13,754 nt of DNA. It comes from Nitrospira sp. GTDB taxonomy: Bacteria; Nitrospirota; Nitrospiria; Nitrospirales; Nitrospiraceae. Positions within the stretch are counted from its first letter, which is position 1. Each line of letters starts with the position of its first letter. The notes beneath the pieces were generated by a model. That model ran no database searches. It was not told the origin of the DNA and saw nothing but the letters and a program-made list of their open reading frames with translations. The DNA lies in NCBI GenBank assembly GCA_025363325.1, contig JANYEF010000100.1:1-13754 (forward strand), read 5' to 3'. Positions 13,081 to 13,754 of the stretch are shown here, one piece after another. A program made the translations under genes and the position numbers.

Positions 13081-13754
13081 TCATCGAACGACGAGCACGG
13101 AACAGTTCGCGTGCTGCACCACCCGCGTCGACACGCTCCCGAGGAGGAACCGGTCAATGGCGCCCAGCCCTTTGGCCCCCATCACGATCAGATCGGCACG
13201 GTGCTTGGAGGCCACCTTCATGATCTTTTCAGCACGGTTCCCGAGCCGATACACGGGCTCGGCCGTAAATCCCGCCTGGATCAGCTTCTGCACACTCTGT
13301 TCGATAACTTTGTGGCCTGCCTCCTTCAACCCCGGATGTTTGTTCCACGGCATCGACAATTTGATCGTGATAGGGGCCAAAGGGTTGGACGCCATAACAT
13401 GGATCACGCTCACATGAATCGGCACGCGCCCGCCCTTACCCGTCGAACGATTCGGCTGAAACTTGGTCAGCACAAACTCAAGCGCGTGGGCCGATGCGTC
13501 CGATCCATCGGTCGCCAAGGCGATCCGCCGCAACGGGACCGCCTCGCCTTTGACGACGAGCACAGGGCAGGTTGCATGATGGATGAGCTTCGTCGACACG
13601 CTGCCGAGCATGAAACGGTCCAGGGCGTCGAGGCCTTGACTGCCCACCACCAGGAGCCCGTCCCGTTTCGGCGCGCGTTTCAAAATCACCGGTGCAATCG
13701 CCCCTTGCTCCTTGCGGACTGTGCCCTTGAGCTTCAGCGCCGCTAACTGCTGTG
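13081..13754 (-). CDS. Tandem-domain universal stress protein (5' end outside window)
   Basis: The frame is open to the right edge, so the start is not seen; 223 residues are visible. They contain the C-terminal part of a first Usp domain with the ATP-site motif G-x2-G-x9-G-S (GSQGLDALDRFMLGS) and PVLVVK, then a whole second domain beginning RRIALATDGSD and ending with GAKGLGAIDRFLLGS and CSVLVVR. Both nucleotide motifs are intact, so both domains probably bind ATP. UspA-like proteins are cytoplasmic stress and energy-state factors. There is a gap of about 200 bp to the next pseudogene, in which I see no gene. Confidence 0.88.
   Translation of the reverse strand, partial: QQLAALKLKGTVRKEQGAIAPVILKRAPKRDGLLVVGSQGLDALDRFMLGSVSTKLIHHATCPVLVVKGEAVPLRRIALATDGSDASAHALEFVLTKFQPNRSTGKGGRVPIHVSVIHVMASNPLAPITIKLSMPWNKHPGLKEAGHKVIEQSVQKLIQAGFTAEPVYRLGNRAEKIMKVASKHRADLIVMGAKGLGAIDRFLLGSVSTRVVQHANCSVLVVR

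Noticed and set aside
12506..13417. A 303-codon plus-strand open frame
   Set aside because: It runs antisense to the universal stress protein and the repeat-protein pseudogene and has no family features.

Overview
The window looks like bacterial chromosomal accessory DNA of moderately high GC. Almost every gene reads on the minus strand. Several details recall Nitrospira (Nitrospirota): a small exported protein with repeated Asn-Pro-Phe/Tyr-x-Pro-Asp-Ser units, a Met/Asp/Gly-Lys repeat protein, short CxxC zinc-ribbon proteins, heptameric GCTGA intergenic repeats, and exported GlcG/HbpS-like proteins. This assignment is from family recall, not from a search, so it is tentative.

Layout from left to right. 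96-557 (+): membrane methyltransferase of the isoprenylcysteine/phospholipid type. 659-940 (-): orphan zinc-finger anti-sigma-like protein. 1120-1259 (-): start of a glycogen-debranching-enzyme gene whose remainder is gone. 1277-1376: a hairpin element of about 100 nt. 1377-4058 (-): large GH63/MGH1-like glucosidase. 4124-6754 (-): two tandem, translationally coupled, exported SMP-30/gluconolactonase-like proteins; the first-transcribed one carries an extra N-terminal jelly-roll domain and has a single-base frameshift. 6938-7812 (-): exported HbpS/GlcG-cupin fusion, also frameshifted. 7890-8366 (-): exported HbpS/GlcG protein. 8470-8919 (-): exported DM13-like protein. 9046-10519 (-): compact operon of a 68-residue protein, two short zinc ribbons and an aquaporin. 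10618-11112 (-): lipoprotein. 11488-11793 (-): Met-rich exported protein behind a good sigma-70-type promoter. 11901-12319: decayed copy of part of the zinc-ribbon/lipoprotein cassette ending in the 3' half of a tRNA-Lys. 12623-12876 (-): broken repeat-protein gene. 13081 to the right edge (-): tandem universal stress protein, running out of the window.

The most unusual structure is at 10133-12319. The module zinc ribbon - lipoprotein start - spacer - tRNA 3' end occurs twice in the same orientation. The second copy has lost its interior and nearly all its zinc ligands. Both copies end in a tRNA-derived 3' fragment; the better one runs exactly from the anticodon loop to CCA, the typical form of an integrative-element attachment site. 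I read this as the scar of repeated insertion at a tRNA-Lys gene. No integrase is visible in the window.

The left half encodes an exported set (DM13-like, two HbpS/GlcG, cupin, two SMP-30) next to a cytoplasmic glucosidase. Shared function in sugar-lactone or heme-related periplasmic chemistry is only an inference from co-location. Several genes in the window carry lesions (debranching remnant, two single-base frameshifts, a nonsense codon, a zinc-ribbon pseudogene). This means either a decaying island or an error-containing assembly; the single-base cases cannot be told apart from sequence alone.
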